A stretch of DNA of 12,485 nucleotides from an uncultured Lachnospiraceae bacterium (GCA_910585855.1 CAJUGZ010000113.1:1-12485), one strand, 5' to 3'. Shown: positions 1-5,856, numbered from the stretch's first letter. Numbers and translations are program-made. Notes: generated by a model not told the origin, from the sequence alone.

Positions 1-223
1 TGCAGGGTATGCAAAAAAAGGGGCGTGTTTAGCCCGGAGAATAGGGAAGAGGATGCTTTATGGTTGGTAAAATCCTTCCTTATATCTGTTTCGTTTCGGC
101 TGTAGTGAGGGCGAATTGCGCCCCGGTTCGTACGGTTGGATGAACCGAAATCAGAAGCCCTAGACTTTCTTACCGTTTGGAGCGGAGCAGACAAAAAACA
201 GGAGCAAACCGCCTCTTGCGTCC
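1..223 (+). repeat. Dispersed repeat, copy A (left end cut by the window edge)
   Basis: This gene-free stretch aligns with the reverse complement of 4038-4270. Shared blocks include an A-run followed by GCGTGTTTAGCC, then GGCGAATTGCGC, CGGTTGGATG, a CTTAC..TTTGGAG block and a terminal GCGTCC at 218-223. The blocks keep the same order and nearly the same spacing. In the frame that is open in copy B, copy A has stop codons, so conservation is not explained by a protein. A small hairpin is visible, GGGCG / CGCCC around AATTG near 108-124. The homology starts at base 1, so the element probably continues outside the window. Function is unknown; a mobile non-autonomous element or a structured RNA are both possible. 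Confidence 0.55.
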
Positions 224-268
224 GGTGAAAGCCAAAGCCAATTCTTTCTGGCAGGAATTTTATTTTTC

Positions 269-297
269 TTGACATTTCTTTTTTTTTATTATAAAAT
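269..297 (+). promoter_or_regulatory. Sigma-A promoter of the MarR-permease operon
   Basis: A consensus -35 box TTGACA (269-274) is followed by a 17-bp T-rich spacer and the -10 box TAAAAT (292-297). The start codon of the MarR-type gene is 30 bases downstream. Confidence 0.75.
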
Positions 298-298
298 A

Positions 299-312
299 GT
301 TCGAAATAGAAC
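299..312 (+). promoter_or_regulatory. Probable operator overlapping the transcription start
   Basis: GTTCGAAATAGAAC is an interrupted palindrome (GTTC / GAAC arms with a six-base centre). It sits immediately after the -10 box and before the ribosome binding site. A repressor bound here would block initiation, the usual arrangement for autoregulated MarR-family genes. That the adjacent gene product binds it is inference. Confidence 0.45.
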
Positions 313-327
313 AAAAAGGAGGAAAAG

Positions 328-777
328 ATGATACCTTTTAATCTCTGGGAACATCAAAATGTGATAAAGACTTTTTATGCAAAATGTGTGGAAAAGGTTT
401 GTGAAGTACATCGGATTACACGGATGGAATTGGATATTCTTTTGTTTTTAGCGAATAATCCTCTTTTTGATACGGCATCGGATATAGTAGAGGTGCGCTG
501 TTTGTCGAAGTCGCAGGTATCGGTTTCTATTAAGATGCTGGAAGAGAAGGGTTATCTTAGAAAAGAATATATAAAGGGAAATCGAAAGACGATACATTTA
601 GTAATTTGCGATTTGGCTTTGCCGATTATTGAGGATGGAAGGGCGGCACAGGAATGTTTTGGAGAGGCTATGTTTGCAGGTATTTCACGGGAAGAGATAG
701 AGATGATGAAGCGGTGTCACCAGCGCATTTTGGAAAATATTTATTCTTATCGAAAGGAAGAGAAAAACGATGTATAA
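328..777 (+). CDS. MarR-family winged-helix transcriptional regulator
   Basis: A 149-residue protein of the size and layout of MarR-type dimeric repressors. An N-terminal helix (about 8-28) is followed by a winged helix-turn-helix. The recognition helix is about residues 60-76 (SKSQVSVSIKMLEEKGY), the wing lies at about 81-90 (YIKGNRKTIH), and a C-terminal helical part probably dimerises. The RBS AAGGAGG (316-322) lies 5 bases before the ATG and fixes the start. The gene overlaps the downstream permease by 8 bases, so the two are translationally coupled. A palindrome at 299-312 suggests autorepression. The ligand is unknown; from context it could be the anion or compound handled by the permease. 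The family call is firm, the specific role is not. Confidence 0.82.
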   Translation: MIPFNLWEHQNVIKTFYAKCVEKVCEVHRITRMELDILLFLANNPLFDTASDIVEVRCLSKSQVSVSIKMLEEKGYLRKEYIKGNRKTIHLVICDLALPIIEDGRAAQECFGEAMFAGISREEIEMMKRCHQRILENIYSYRKEEKNDV

Positions 778-1537
778 ATTATGGATCTGTTTTTTGGCAG
801 GGCTTGGTGCAGGACTTGGAACAGGGTTTGCGGGAATGAGTGCGGCTGCGGTAATTAGTCCGATGTTGATTACTTTTTTAGGGCTTCCAGCATATGAGGC
901 AGTGGGAATTGCATTGGCAAGTGATGTTCTTGCAAGTGCAGTCAGTGCTTATACTTATGGAAAGAATAAAAACCTTGATATACGCAATGGTATGGTTATG
1001 ATGATTGCGGTGTTATTGTTTACATTGGTAGGAAGCTGGACGGCAAGTCTTGTGCCGAATACTACAATGGGAAGTTTTTCTGTATGTATGACATTGCTGC
1101 TTGGAATTAAATTTATAGTAAAACCGGTTATGACAACAAAAGAGAGTATGAATAAAGTAAGTAGAAAAAAGAGAGTGGTACAGTCAATTATCAGTGGTAC
1201 AGTCGTTGGATTTATTTGTGGTTTTGTTGGAGCTGGAGGCGGAATGATGATGCTATTGATTTTGACAAGTGTATTGGGATATGAGTTAAAAACTGCAGTT
1301 GGAACAAGTGTATTTATTATGGCATTTACGGCTTTTACCGGGGCGGTAAGTCATTTTGTAATTGGGGGGATGCCGGATATAGGGTGTTTGTTTTTATGTG
1401 TAGCGTTTACCTTGCTGTGGGCAAAAATTGCTGCAAAGTTTGCTAATAAGGCAAGTGCGATTACTTTGAATCGTGCTACCGGAGTTGTACTGGCTGTATT
1501 GGGGAGTGCAATATTGGCAGTAAATTATTTGAAATAA
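770..1537 (+). CDS. TauE/SafE-family membrane permease (putative anion exporter)
   Basis: A 255-residue, very hydrophobic protein with about eight membrane segments, in two homologous halves. Each half opens with a glycine-rich motif, GLGAGLGTGFAG (about 11-22) and GFVGAGGGMMM (about 151-161), the hallmark of the TauE/SafE (DUF81) family. A basic loop at about 123-136 separates the halves. Family members are linked to export or uptake of sulfite, sulfoacetate, taurine-related or other organic anions, but the substrate cannot be read here. The start overlaps the end of the MarR-type gene, with an AAAGGAAG ribosome binding site (753-760) 9 bases upstream. It is probably expressed only from the promoter at 269-297 and controlled by the upstream regulator. 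Confidence 0.8.
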   Translation: MYKLWICFLAGLGAGLGTGFAGMSAAAVISPMLITFLGLPAYEAVGIALASDVLASAVSAYTYGKNKNLDIRNGMVMMIAVLLFTLVGSWTASLVPNTTMGSFSVCMTLLLGIKFIVKPVMTTKESMNKVSRKKRVVQSIISGTVVGFICGFVGAGGGMMMLLILTSVLGYELKTAVGTSVFIMAFTAFTGAVSHFVIGGMPDIGCLFLCVAFTLLWAKIAAKFANKASAITLNRATGVVLAVLGSAILAVNYLK

Positions 1538-1579
1538 AAAATAGAAACAGTCAGAGTTTTTAAGAGGATTGGGAAGCAA

Positions 1580-1627
1580 CGCTTGAAAATCAGTTACATA
1601 GTTTATTAGGTGTCTGATTTTCAAGCG
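1580..1627. repeat. Perfect 14-bp inverted repeat between convergent genes
   Basis: CGCTTGAAAATCAG (1580-1593) is perfectly complementary to CTGATTTTCAAGCG (1614-1627), with a 20-base loop. It lies between the ends of the permease (+) and the histidine kinase (-). Neither strand has a T-tract after the stem, so it is not a canonical intrinsic terminator. It may still stop transcription or protect 3' ends in both directions. Confidence 0.5.
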
Positions 1628-1685
1628 GTACTTTCAAGGAAAAATCCTGTGTATTATTTAAAAGTTATTTCTGAATAGATTCTTA

Positions 1686-3938
1686 TTACTTTTCACCGTA
1701 TAAAGATTTATGAATCTGTATGGTTTTTACAATGGTTTCTAATAGTAAAGGAACATCAATTGGTTTGGTTAAATGAGCATCCATACCGCTTTCAATGGAT
1801 TTTCGCTTGTCGCTTTCAAATGCATCCGCTGATAAAGCAATAATCGGAATTCGTGACAGTGTAGGATTTTTTAGTTTTCGAATGGCTCTTGCTGCTTGTC
1901 TTCCATCCATAATCGGCATTTGAATATCCATTAAAATCAAAGCAAATTCACCGGGCATAGAACTGGCTATTTTATCGATAGCGATACTGCCGTTTGTGGC
2001 AGTTTCAATCTGAAATCCAATGCCTTGGAGAATCTCTGTTTCAATTTCTAAATTAATTTCATTGTCTTCTACTAAAAGAATCGTTTGTGCCATTAGCTGA
2101 GAGAGGGTTTCTTCTGAATCAATGGCAAACGGAAGGGGACGGTTTTGAATACGAAGGCGGAGGGTTACAATAAATTGACTGCCTTCTCCTACAACACTGT
2201 GGACTTCAATTTTTCCGCCCATCATTTCGATAATGTTTTTGGCAATTGTAAGACCGAGTCCTGTACCGGGGACACCGCTGAATGTTGTATTTTTTTCTCG
2301 TTCAAATGGTTCAAAGATATGGGCTAGAAAATCTTGTCCGATTCCAATGCCGGTATCTTCTACAATAAACTGATAGATTGCATAGTCATTTGGCAGTTTT
2401 TCTAATTCTGTTAAAGTAAGAGTGATACTGCCATTGTTTTGTGTATATTTTACGGCATTATTTGTTAGATATAAAAGTATTTGTTTTAATTTATCGTGAT
2501 CTCCGTATATATCACAGTGCTCTAGATCAGCGGAGTTTAGAGAAAATGTAATATTTTTTTCTTTTGCCTGAAAAATTAAAGATTTTTGTACTTCCTGCAA
2601 AATATCACAAAGATTACATTCCGATTCGCTGATACGGATATCGTTGGCTTCTGTCCATGCAATTTCTAATACATTGTCGATTAAATCTAAAAGCTGTTTG
2701 CTTGCAATATCTATTTTTTCTAAGTATTGTAAAACGATATCTGTATTTTTACTATGTTTTTTGGCAAGTGCGGTATAGCCAAAGATGGCATTTAATGGAG
2801 TCCGCATATCATGGGACATATTAGAGAGAAAGGTATTTTTTGCAGTAATTGCTAAATTGGCATTGTTTAAAGCTTCTTCAAACATCTGTTTTTGTTCCAT
2901 TTCCCGCCGAACTTCATCATCTACTCTTCGATAACCCATAACAACTTGAGAGATATGTTTTTTATGTCCTACGTTTACAATTCGTAATTGAAGATATTGT
3001 AGTTCCTCTCCATTTATAACCCGATAATTGATATAATAGGTTTTATTTGCGGATAATTTTTTGCGAATATATTCTGGAGTAGTCATTTTGGCAACCATTT
3101 CCTGATCTTCTGGATGAACCCATGCATGGATATAATTTTTATTAAATTCGGTAAATCCGTTTGGCGGAAGGTTGTGCTTGAATTGATGTTCGGTTCGATT
3201 GCTTAAACGATATGGAAGGATTTTATTTATGTTTAAATCGACATAAAGAATCGTTTCATAATTGATGCTAAGTCCTTCAATAACTTCTAAACGGCGTAAA
3301 TGTTCTTGATTGATTAATTTTCTTTCTTTGTCATATTCTTCCATTAGGTTTTGCAGACGTTTTTCCTTTTGGATTTTTTCATTTAATAAGGTGGTCTTTT
3401 CTAGTGTTTCTCGGTTCTTTTTTTCTGTTATATCAATGATAAAGACATAGTAAATATTTCCTAGTGATTCACTTTGGATAAAATGTCCGTAATCTTCTAG
3501 CCAGCGTACGGAACCGTCTTTTCGAATAATTCGGTATTCAACATAGTCTAGGTCGTTGTAGCTGCCGAAAATTTGTTCTTTAATGCTTTGCTCTGCTTTT
3601 GCCAAATCTTCTGGATGTATCATTCCTTGAAAGGAATTTCCGGTTAATTCTCGAAATTCTTTGATAGATTGGCATTGGAAGATATGAAGCAGTGCTTTGT
3701 TGGCATAAATAATTTCTTCTTCCTTGTCGGCATGATAGATTAATACTCCGCCGGGCATTTCATCTAGAAAACGGATAACTTCATATGCGGTTTGGAGTTT
3801 TTGTGAGTTTGGCAGAGAAGTTTTTGATTGTTCTTTTTCTTCTAGCAGGCAGTCTAAATTGGCGGTTGTATTCTTTTCAGTTTCTAATAAAGTAAAAATA
3901 TATTCAATTAGGTTATGCGTGGTATTTGGTTCGTTCAT
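1686..3938 (-). CDS. Soluble PAS-containing hybrid sensor histidine kinase/response regulator
   Basis: A 750-residue multidomain signalling protein. A PAS domain spans about 50-172 (IRKDGSVRWLEDYG, then the PAC-like IYYVFIIDITEKK). A coiled coil of about 172-222 leads to a second PAS-like region (about 222-340, with HAWVHPEDQE). The HisKA domain carries FLSNMSHDMRTPLNA with phospho-acceptor His376. The ATPase domain has an N-box (LTNNAVKYT, about 491-499), G1 DTGIGIG (528-534), an FEPFER F-box (542-547) and G2 GTGLGL (558-563). The C-terminal receiver (about 618-740) has E624/D625, phospho-acceptor D671 in LMDIQMP and K725 in LTKP. No membrane segment or signal peptide is visible, so it should sense a cytoplasmic or membrane-permeant cue. 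No separate response regulator or output gene is adjacent, so its phosphorelay partner is encoded elsewhere. The start follows GGGAGGACT with 9-base spacing. Confidence 0.88.
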   Translation of the reverse strand: MNEPNTTHNLIEYIFTLLETEKNTTANLDCLLEEKEQSKTSLPNSQKLQTAYEVIRFLDEMPGGVLIYHADKEEEIIYANKALLHIFQCQSIKEFRELTGNSFQGMIHPEDLAKAEQSIKEQIFGSYNDLDYVEYRIIRKDGSVRWLEDYGHFIQSESLGNIYYVFIIDITEKKNRETLEKTTLLNEKIQKEKRLQNLMEEYDKERKLINQEHLRRLEVIEGLSINYETILYVDLNINKILPYRLSNRTEHQFKHNLPPNGFTEFNKNYIHAWVHPEDQEMVAKMTTPEYIRKKLSANKTYYINYRVINGEELQYLQLRIVNVGHKKHISQVVMGYRRVDDEVRREMEQKQMFEEALNNANLAITAKNTFLSNMSHDMRTPLNAIFGYTALAKKHSKNTDIVLQYLEKIDIASKQLLDLIDNVLEIAWTEANDIRISESECNLCDILQEVQKSLIFQAKEKNITFSLNSADLEHCDIYGDHDKLKQILLYLTNNAVKYTQNNGSITLTLTELEKLPNDYAIYQFIVEDTGIGIGQDFLAHIFEPFEREKNTTFSGVPGTGLGLTIAKNIIEMMGGKIEVHSVVGEGSQFIVTLRLRIQNRPLPFAIDSEETLSQLMAQTILLVEDNEINLEIETEILQGIGFQIETATNGSIAIDKIASSMPGEFALILMDIQMPIMDGRQAARAIRKLKNPTLSRIPIIALSADAFESDKRKSIESGMDAHLTKPIDVPLLLETIVKTIQIHKSLYGEK

Positions 3939-3969
3939 GATAATAGTCCTCCCGAAGTCTTTCGGTCAA

Positions 3970-3998
3970 ATTTTACCATAAAATAATGAATTTGTCAT
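3970..3998 (-). promoter_or_regulatory. Promoter of the hybrid histidine kinase gene
   Basis: Read on the minus strand: ATGACA (3998-3993), a 17-bp spacer, and TAAAAT (3975-3970) preceded by TGG, an extended -10. It lies about 30 bases before the kinase start codon. The inverted-repeat element at 4042-4370 begins about 44 bases upstream of the -35 box and could affect expression. Confidence 0.6.
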
Positions 3999-4041
3999 TT
4001 ATTTTTTATTTGATCTTTAATTAGTCTTTTGGAGAGAGGAC

Positions 4042-4370
4042 GCCAGATTGGAAAACGGTGAACAGCCTGCTGTTCCAATTCTCCAAAAAGTAAGAAGTTT
4101 TAAGACTTCTGCAGTTCTATGCATCCAACCGGACAGACCGGAGCGCAATTCGCCTGCATGGCAGCCAAAACAAAACGGACATCCCAAACGAGTTCTTCTG
4201 CTATAAAATAATCGCTTCTCAAAACACATGCAGGCTAAACACGCTCCTTTTTTTTCACATACTGCATGGAAGCAGTATGTGAAAAAAATCTTAGATTTTT
4301 CAGCAGAAGTCAAGAACTTCTAACTTTTCTCCAAAGTCACTGCAGGCTGTCCACCGTTTTCCAATCTGGC
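4042..4370. mobile_element. MITE-like inverted-repeat element, copy B
   Basis: The element is bounded by 29-bp terminal inverted repeats, 4042-4070 and 4342-4370, which match at 28 of 29 positions (GCCAGATTGG...CAGCCTGC). Similarity of the two arms continues inward, each containing an AGAAGT / ACTTCT mini-hairpin (about 4094-4111 and 4304-4320). The middle holds a perfect 17-bp hairpin, 4249-4265 / 4272-4288, with loop ATGGAA. No transposase is encoded. The region 4038-4270, read on the minus strand, is homologous to copy A at 1-223. No clear target-site duplication was seen. The TIR-bounded, non-coding, multi-copy pattern fits a MITE-like element; a repeated structured RNA is the alternative. 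The sequence gives no hint of the mobilising enzyme. Confidence 0.55.
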
Positions 4371-4463
4371 TGTTTCTTGACCCCGAAACAAAAAAAGAAT
4401 TTTATCTAAACTTTTATATTTCATAAGAATTTTTAAATATAACAAAAAAGCATGTAAAGTTAG

Positions 4464-4621
4464 AAAGTTTTTATTGTATATGATTTAAAAAAATCGAAAC
4501 ATGAAATAGGCTTTTAGAAAAGTTTGGATATGATTGCTTAGATTTATTGAAGAAGGAAGATAAAATTGGGTTGCAAGAGTTCGCTCTTATTACAAAAGGA
4601 ACAGGAGGAAAGAAAAAATAA
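4464..4621 (+). pseudogene. Possible decayed gene tail with a one-base frameshift
   Basis: One frame reads VFIVYDLKKSKHEIGF and hits a stop at 4515-4517. The neighbouring frame then reads LEKFGYDCLDLLKKEDKIG and on through QEFALITKGTGGKKK to TAA at 4619-4621. Adding a single T in the T-run near 4511-4514 would join the two into one protein-like stretch of about 50 residues. No start codon or ribosome binding site is visible, so this would be a 3' remnant. The family is not recognised. The region is AT-rich and short, so a chance open frame remains possible. Confidence 0.28.
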
Positions 4622-4656
4622 TCCTCCACTTTACAATATAGAATTTTGATTGATGA

Positions 4657-4790
4657 CTAAATTTTGAGTAGTTCTTTATATCTTTTATCGGGCTTCGTTT
4701 CAGCAGTATGCAAAGTATGACCAGAAGAAAGTAACGTGTCAATGCCTTAAGTCGAGCTACTGCCATTTCTATAGGTTTTTTATGAAACAT
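4657..4790 (-). pseudogene. Possible decayed gene tail with a one-base frameshift
   Basis: On the minus strand, one frame from 4790 reads MFHKKPIEMAVARLK. After a one-base shift near 4746 it would continue as GIDTLLSSGHTLHTAETKPD and KRYKELLKI to a TAG at 4657-4659. A lost G in the AAGG context would explain the break. A weak promoter-like pair lies upstream (TTGCAA 4877-4872, 18 bp, TATAAT 4853-4848). The product family is not recognised. It converges with the remnant at 4464-4621. Evidence is only frame coherence. Confidence 0.28.
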
Positions 4791-4909
4791 GTTAAATCAC
4801 TATTTGTATTGTGTCAATTCTCTAAATCGGGTTATTTATGTAAAGGTATTATATCAGAGGGGTGGGTGGGATTGCAATATAAATTTCCATGCAGATTTGT
4901 AAGATTTTG

Positions 4910-4938
4910 TTGAAATATCTGCTGAGGCATGATAAAAT
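4910..4938 (+). promoter_or_regulatory. Promoter of the small hydrophobic peptide mRNA
   Basis: TTGAAA (4910-4915), a 17-bp spacer, and TAAAAT (4933-4938) preceded by TGA, an extended -10. Transcription should start near 4945, giving a leader of about 100 bases before the small ORF. Confidence 0.65.
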
Positions 4939-4944
4939 TACTTT

Positions 4945-5048
4945 AGGTTCTGCCATTGATGGTAGGCGGTTTGCCCTCTCCGGAGGGACTGTGACCCTCC
5001 GTTTACATAGAAACCCGAAAGGGAATCTAGGAAAGGAGGGCGTGTGTT
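4945..5048 (+). promoter_or_regulatory. Structured 5' leader of the small peptide mRNA
   Basis: The leader contains a perfect 7-bp hairpin, CGGAGGG (4981-4987) / CCCTCCG (4995-5001). A second hairpin has outer TAGA / TCTA, symmetrical AA internal loops and CCC-GAAA-GGG with a GNRA loop (5008-5029). The segment CCCTCC (4995-5000) is also complementary to the Shine-Dalgarno core GGAGGG (5035-5040). It can therefore pair either with the upstream GGAGGG or with the ribosome binding site. This suggests switchable masking of translation initiation; the switch itself is inference. Confidence 0.5.
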
Positions 5049-5150
5049 ATGTTGACTATAGAAAGTCTGATAGCGGTGCTGGCGTTATGTGGTACTTGCT
5101 TCAGTATTGGATATACGATAGGATTTCATCATGGAAAAACACAGAAATAG
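5049..5150 (+). CDS. 33-residue single-span hydrophobic peptide, candidate type I toxin
   Basis: ATG at 5049 follows AAAGGAGGG (5032-5040) with 8-base spacing, a very strong ribosome binding site. The peptide starts MLTIESLIAVLALCGTC, has one hydrophobic span (about residues 4-26) and ends in a short polar, basic tail (HHGKTQK). This is the build of small membrane toxins of type I toxin-antitoxin systems, such as the TxpA/BsrG-like and Hol_Tox (holin-like toxin) groups in Firmicutes. The locus has its own promoter, a structured leader and a strong terminator, and an opposing promoter would make an antisense RNA over the mRNA 3' end. Membership in a named family cannot be proved by eye, and toxicity is inferred from architecture. 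Confidence 0.68.
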   Translation: MLTIESLIAVLALCGTCFSIGYTIGFHHGKTQK

Positions 5151-5184
5151 CCGCCCCGGACTGATAAACTGAGCGGCTGTTTCT
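5143..5184 (-). terminator. Terminator of the antisense RNA
   Basis: On the minus strand, AGAAACAGCCGC (5184-5173) pairs with GCGGCTATTTCT (5154-5143) with one C-A mismatch. It is followed by GTGTTTTT. The stem overlaps the end of the peptide ORF; on the plus strand the same stem forms with a G-U pair. Confidence 0.5.
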
Positions 5185-5225
5185 AAGCTGATTATATTCG
5201 GGCCAACCGTCTATCGGTAGTTCCC

Positions 5226-5262
5226 AGAGGGTGTCTGTTACCAGCAGATACCCTCTTTCTTT
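5226..5262 (+). terminator. Intrinsic terminator of the peptide mRNA
   Basis: AGAGGGTGTCTG (5226-5237) pairs with CAGATACCCTCT (5245-5256) as 12 pairs with one G-U, around a 7-base loop. It is followed by the T-rich TTCTTTATT. The mRNA would thus be about 310 bases long. Confidence 0.75.
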
Positions 5263-5268
5263 ATTGCT

Positions 5269-5297
5269 ATTGTAGCATATGTCATTTTGAAATGCAA
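5269..5297 (-). promoter_or_regulatory. Opposing promoter for the antisense RNA
   Basis: Minus-strand TTGCAT (5297-5292), a 17-bp spacer, and TACAAT (5274-5269) preceded by TGC, an extended -10. It points into the small peptide gene and lies directly behind that gene's terminator. Confidence 0.65.
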
Positions 5298-5414
5298 GAT
5301 TCTATGAAAATATTTTTGTTCGCCCGAGTTTGCTACTTCATTATGCTTAAAATAGATTGCAAATTGTGGATTTTTGCCTGTAATAATCGAAAGGTTTAAA
5401 TTTTATGAAATTTT

Positions 5415-5437
5415 GTGTTGCATTTCGTGTTGCATTT
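5415..5437. repeat. Two tandem copies of GTGTTGCATTT
   Basis: GTGTTGCATTT occurs at 5415-5425 and 5427-5437, a 12-bp period. It lies downstream of the tRNA-Leu 3' end on the tRNA strand. Apart from this, 5298-5495 contains no gene or clear signal and is AT-rich. Confidence 0.5.
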
Positions 5438-5495
5438 TATTGAAAAATGGTTTAAAATAAAGAGAAAATCTTCTGTATTTTGAAAGAATAAGTAT

Positions 5496-5540
5496 AAAAA
5501 AACCAGTATTTATGAGCAACTCTTGTAAATACTGGTTTTT
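5496..5540 (-). terminator. Intrinsic terminator downstream of tRNA-Leu
   Basis: A perfect 15-bp stem, 5526-5540 / 5498-5512, has a 13-base loop. On the minus strand it runs into a U-run (complement of the A-run 5496-5502). It starts 8 bases after the tRNA discriminator base. Confidence 0.8.
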
Positions 5541-5547
5541 AATAAAG

Positions 5548-5631
5548 TGCAGTTGACGGGACTTGAACCCGAACCCACCTACATGGACATGAACCTGAAT
5601 CATGCGCGTATGCCAATTCCGCCACAACTGC
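5548..5631 (-). tRNA. tRNA-Leu, anticodon CAG
   Basis: The minus-strand sequence folds as a class II tRNA. The acceptor stem is GCAGTTG / CAACTGC and the D-arm GCG / CGC carries the AATTGG loop. The anticodon stem is CATGA / TCATG with loop TTCAGGT, giving anticodon CAG (5597-5595). A long variable region follows, then the T-loop TTCAAGT in a GGG / CCC stem. The outermost T-stem pair looks like a T-T mismatch. The discriminator is A, as expected for leucine, and CCA is not encoded. It decodes CUG codons. It stands alone with its own promoter and terminator. Confidence 0.93.
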
Positions 5632-5684
5632 TTATAAAATAAAAACTTTTATCACAGTTTTTGTTTTTTAACTGCGACATCGTT

Positions 5685-5713
5685 AGTTTATCATAAGTTT
5701 TAGAGAAAATCAA
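5685..5713 (-). promoter_or_regulatory. Promoter of tRNA-Leu
   Basis: Minus-strand TTGATT (5713-5708), a 17-bp spacer, and TAAACT (5690-5685) preceded by TGA. The predicted start near 5678 leaves a leader of about 47 bases before the mature tRNA 5' end. Confidence 0.55.
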
Positions 5714-5827
5714 GAGGAAATTGAAAAAAATCCTTTGAATTTAGTAGTTTTTTTTTAAGTTTTATGGTAGAATAAAAAATTGTATGGGTTTCTACTGGAA
5801 AGATTGATTTTGGCAGCAGGATTGCAG

Positions 5828-5856
5828 TAGTCAAAAGCAAAAGTTCGTGCTATACT
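5828..5856 (+). promoter_or_regulatory. Probable promoter of the dgt-dnaG-rpoD operon
   Basis: TATACT (5851-5856), preceded by TGC (extended -10), lies 17 bp after a weak -35-like TAGTCA (5828-5833). Transcription would start near 5863. A second, weaker candidate is TAGAAT at 5768-5773 with TGG in front. Confidence 0.45.

Larger units (their letters stand above)
5133..5262 (-). ncRNA. Candidate antisense RNA antitoxin overlapping the peptide mRNA 3' end
   Basis: The minus-strand promoter at 5269-5297 predicts a start near 5262. The transcript would run through the complement of the sense terminator, the region 5185-5225 and the last bases of the peptide ORF. It would end at a stem (5184-5173 / 5154-5143, 11 of 12 pairs) followed by GUGUUUUU. 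The resulting RNA of about 130 bases is fully complementary to the 3' part of the mRNA. This matches the RatA/txpA and SR4/bsrG arrangement of overlapping 3' ends, where the antisense RNA blocks translation or triggers RNase III cleavage. Existence of the RNA is inferred from the promoter and terminator only. Confidence 0.55.

Noticed and set aside
4017..4313. 98-codon minus-strand frame rich in Cys, inside copy B
   Set aside because: The frame lies within the inverted-repeat element, has no ribosome binding site, runs into the terminal repeat, and the homologous frame in copy A has stop codons.
4371..4390. Six-pair hairpin TGTTTC / GAAACA next to copy B
   Set aside because: It is followed by A rather than T on the plus strand and preceded by T on the minus strand, so it does not look like a terminator in either direction.
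4889..5164. 91-codon plus-strand frame over the small peptide locus
   Set aside because: It is in a different frame from the strong ribosome binding site and ATG at 5049, has no initiation signals and reads through hairpin sequences.
5403..5627. 74-codon minus-strand frame
   Set aside because: It is mostly translation of the tRNA-Leu gene and its terminator.
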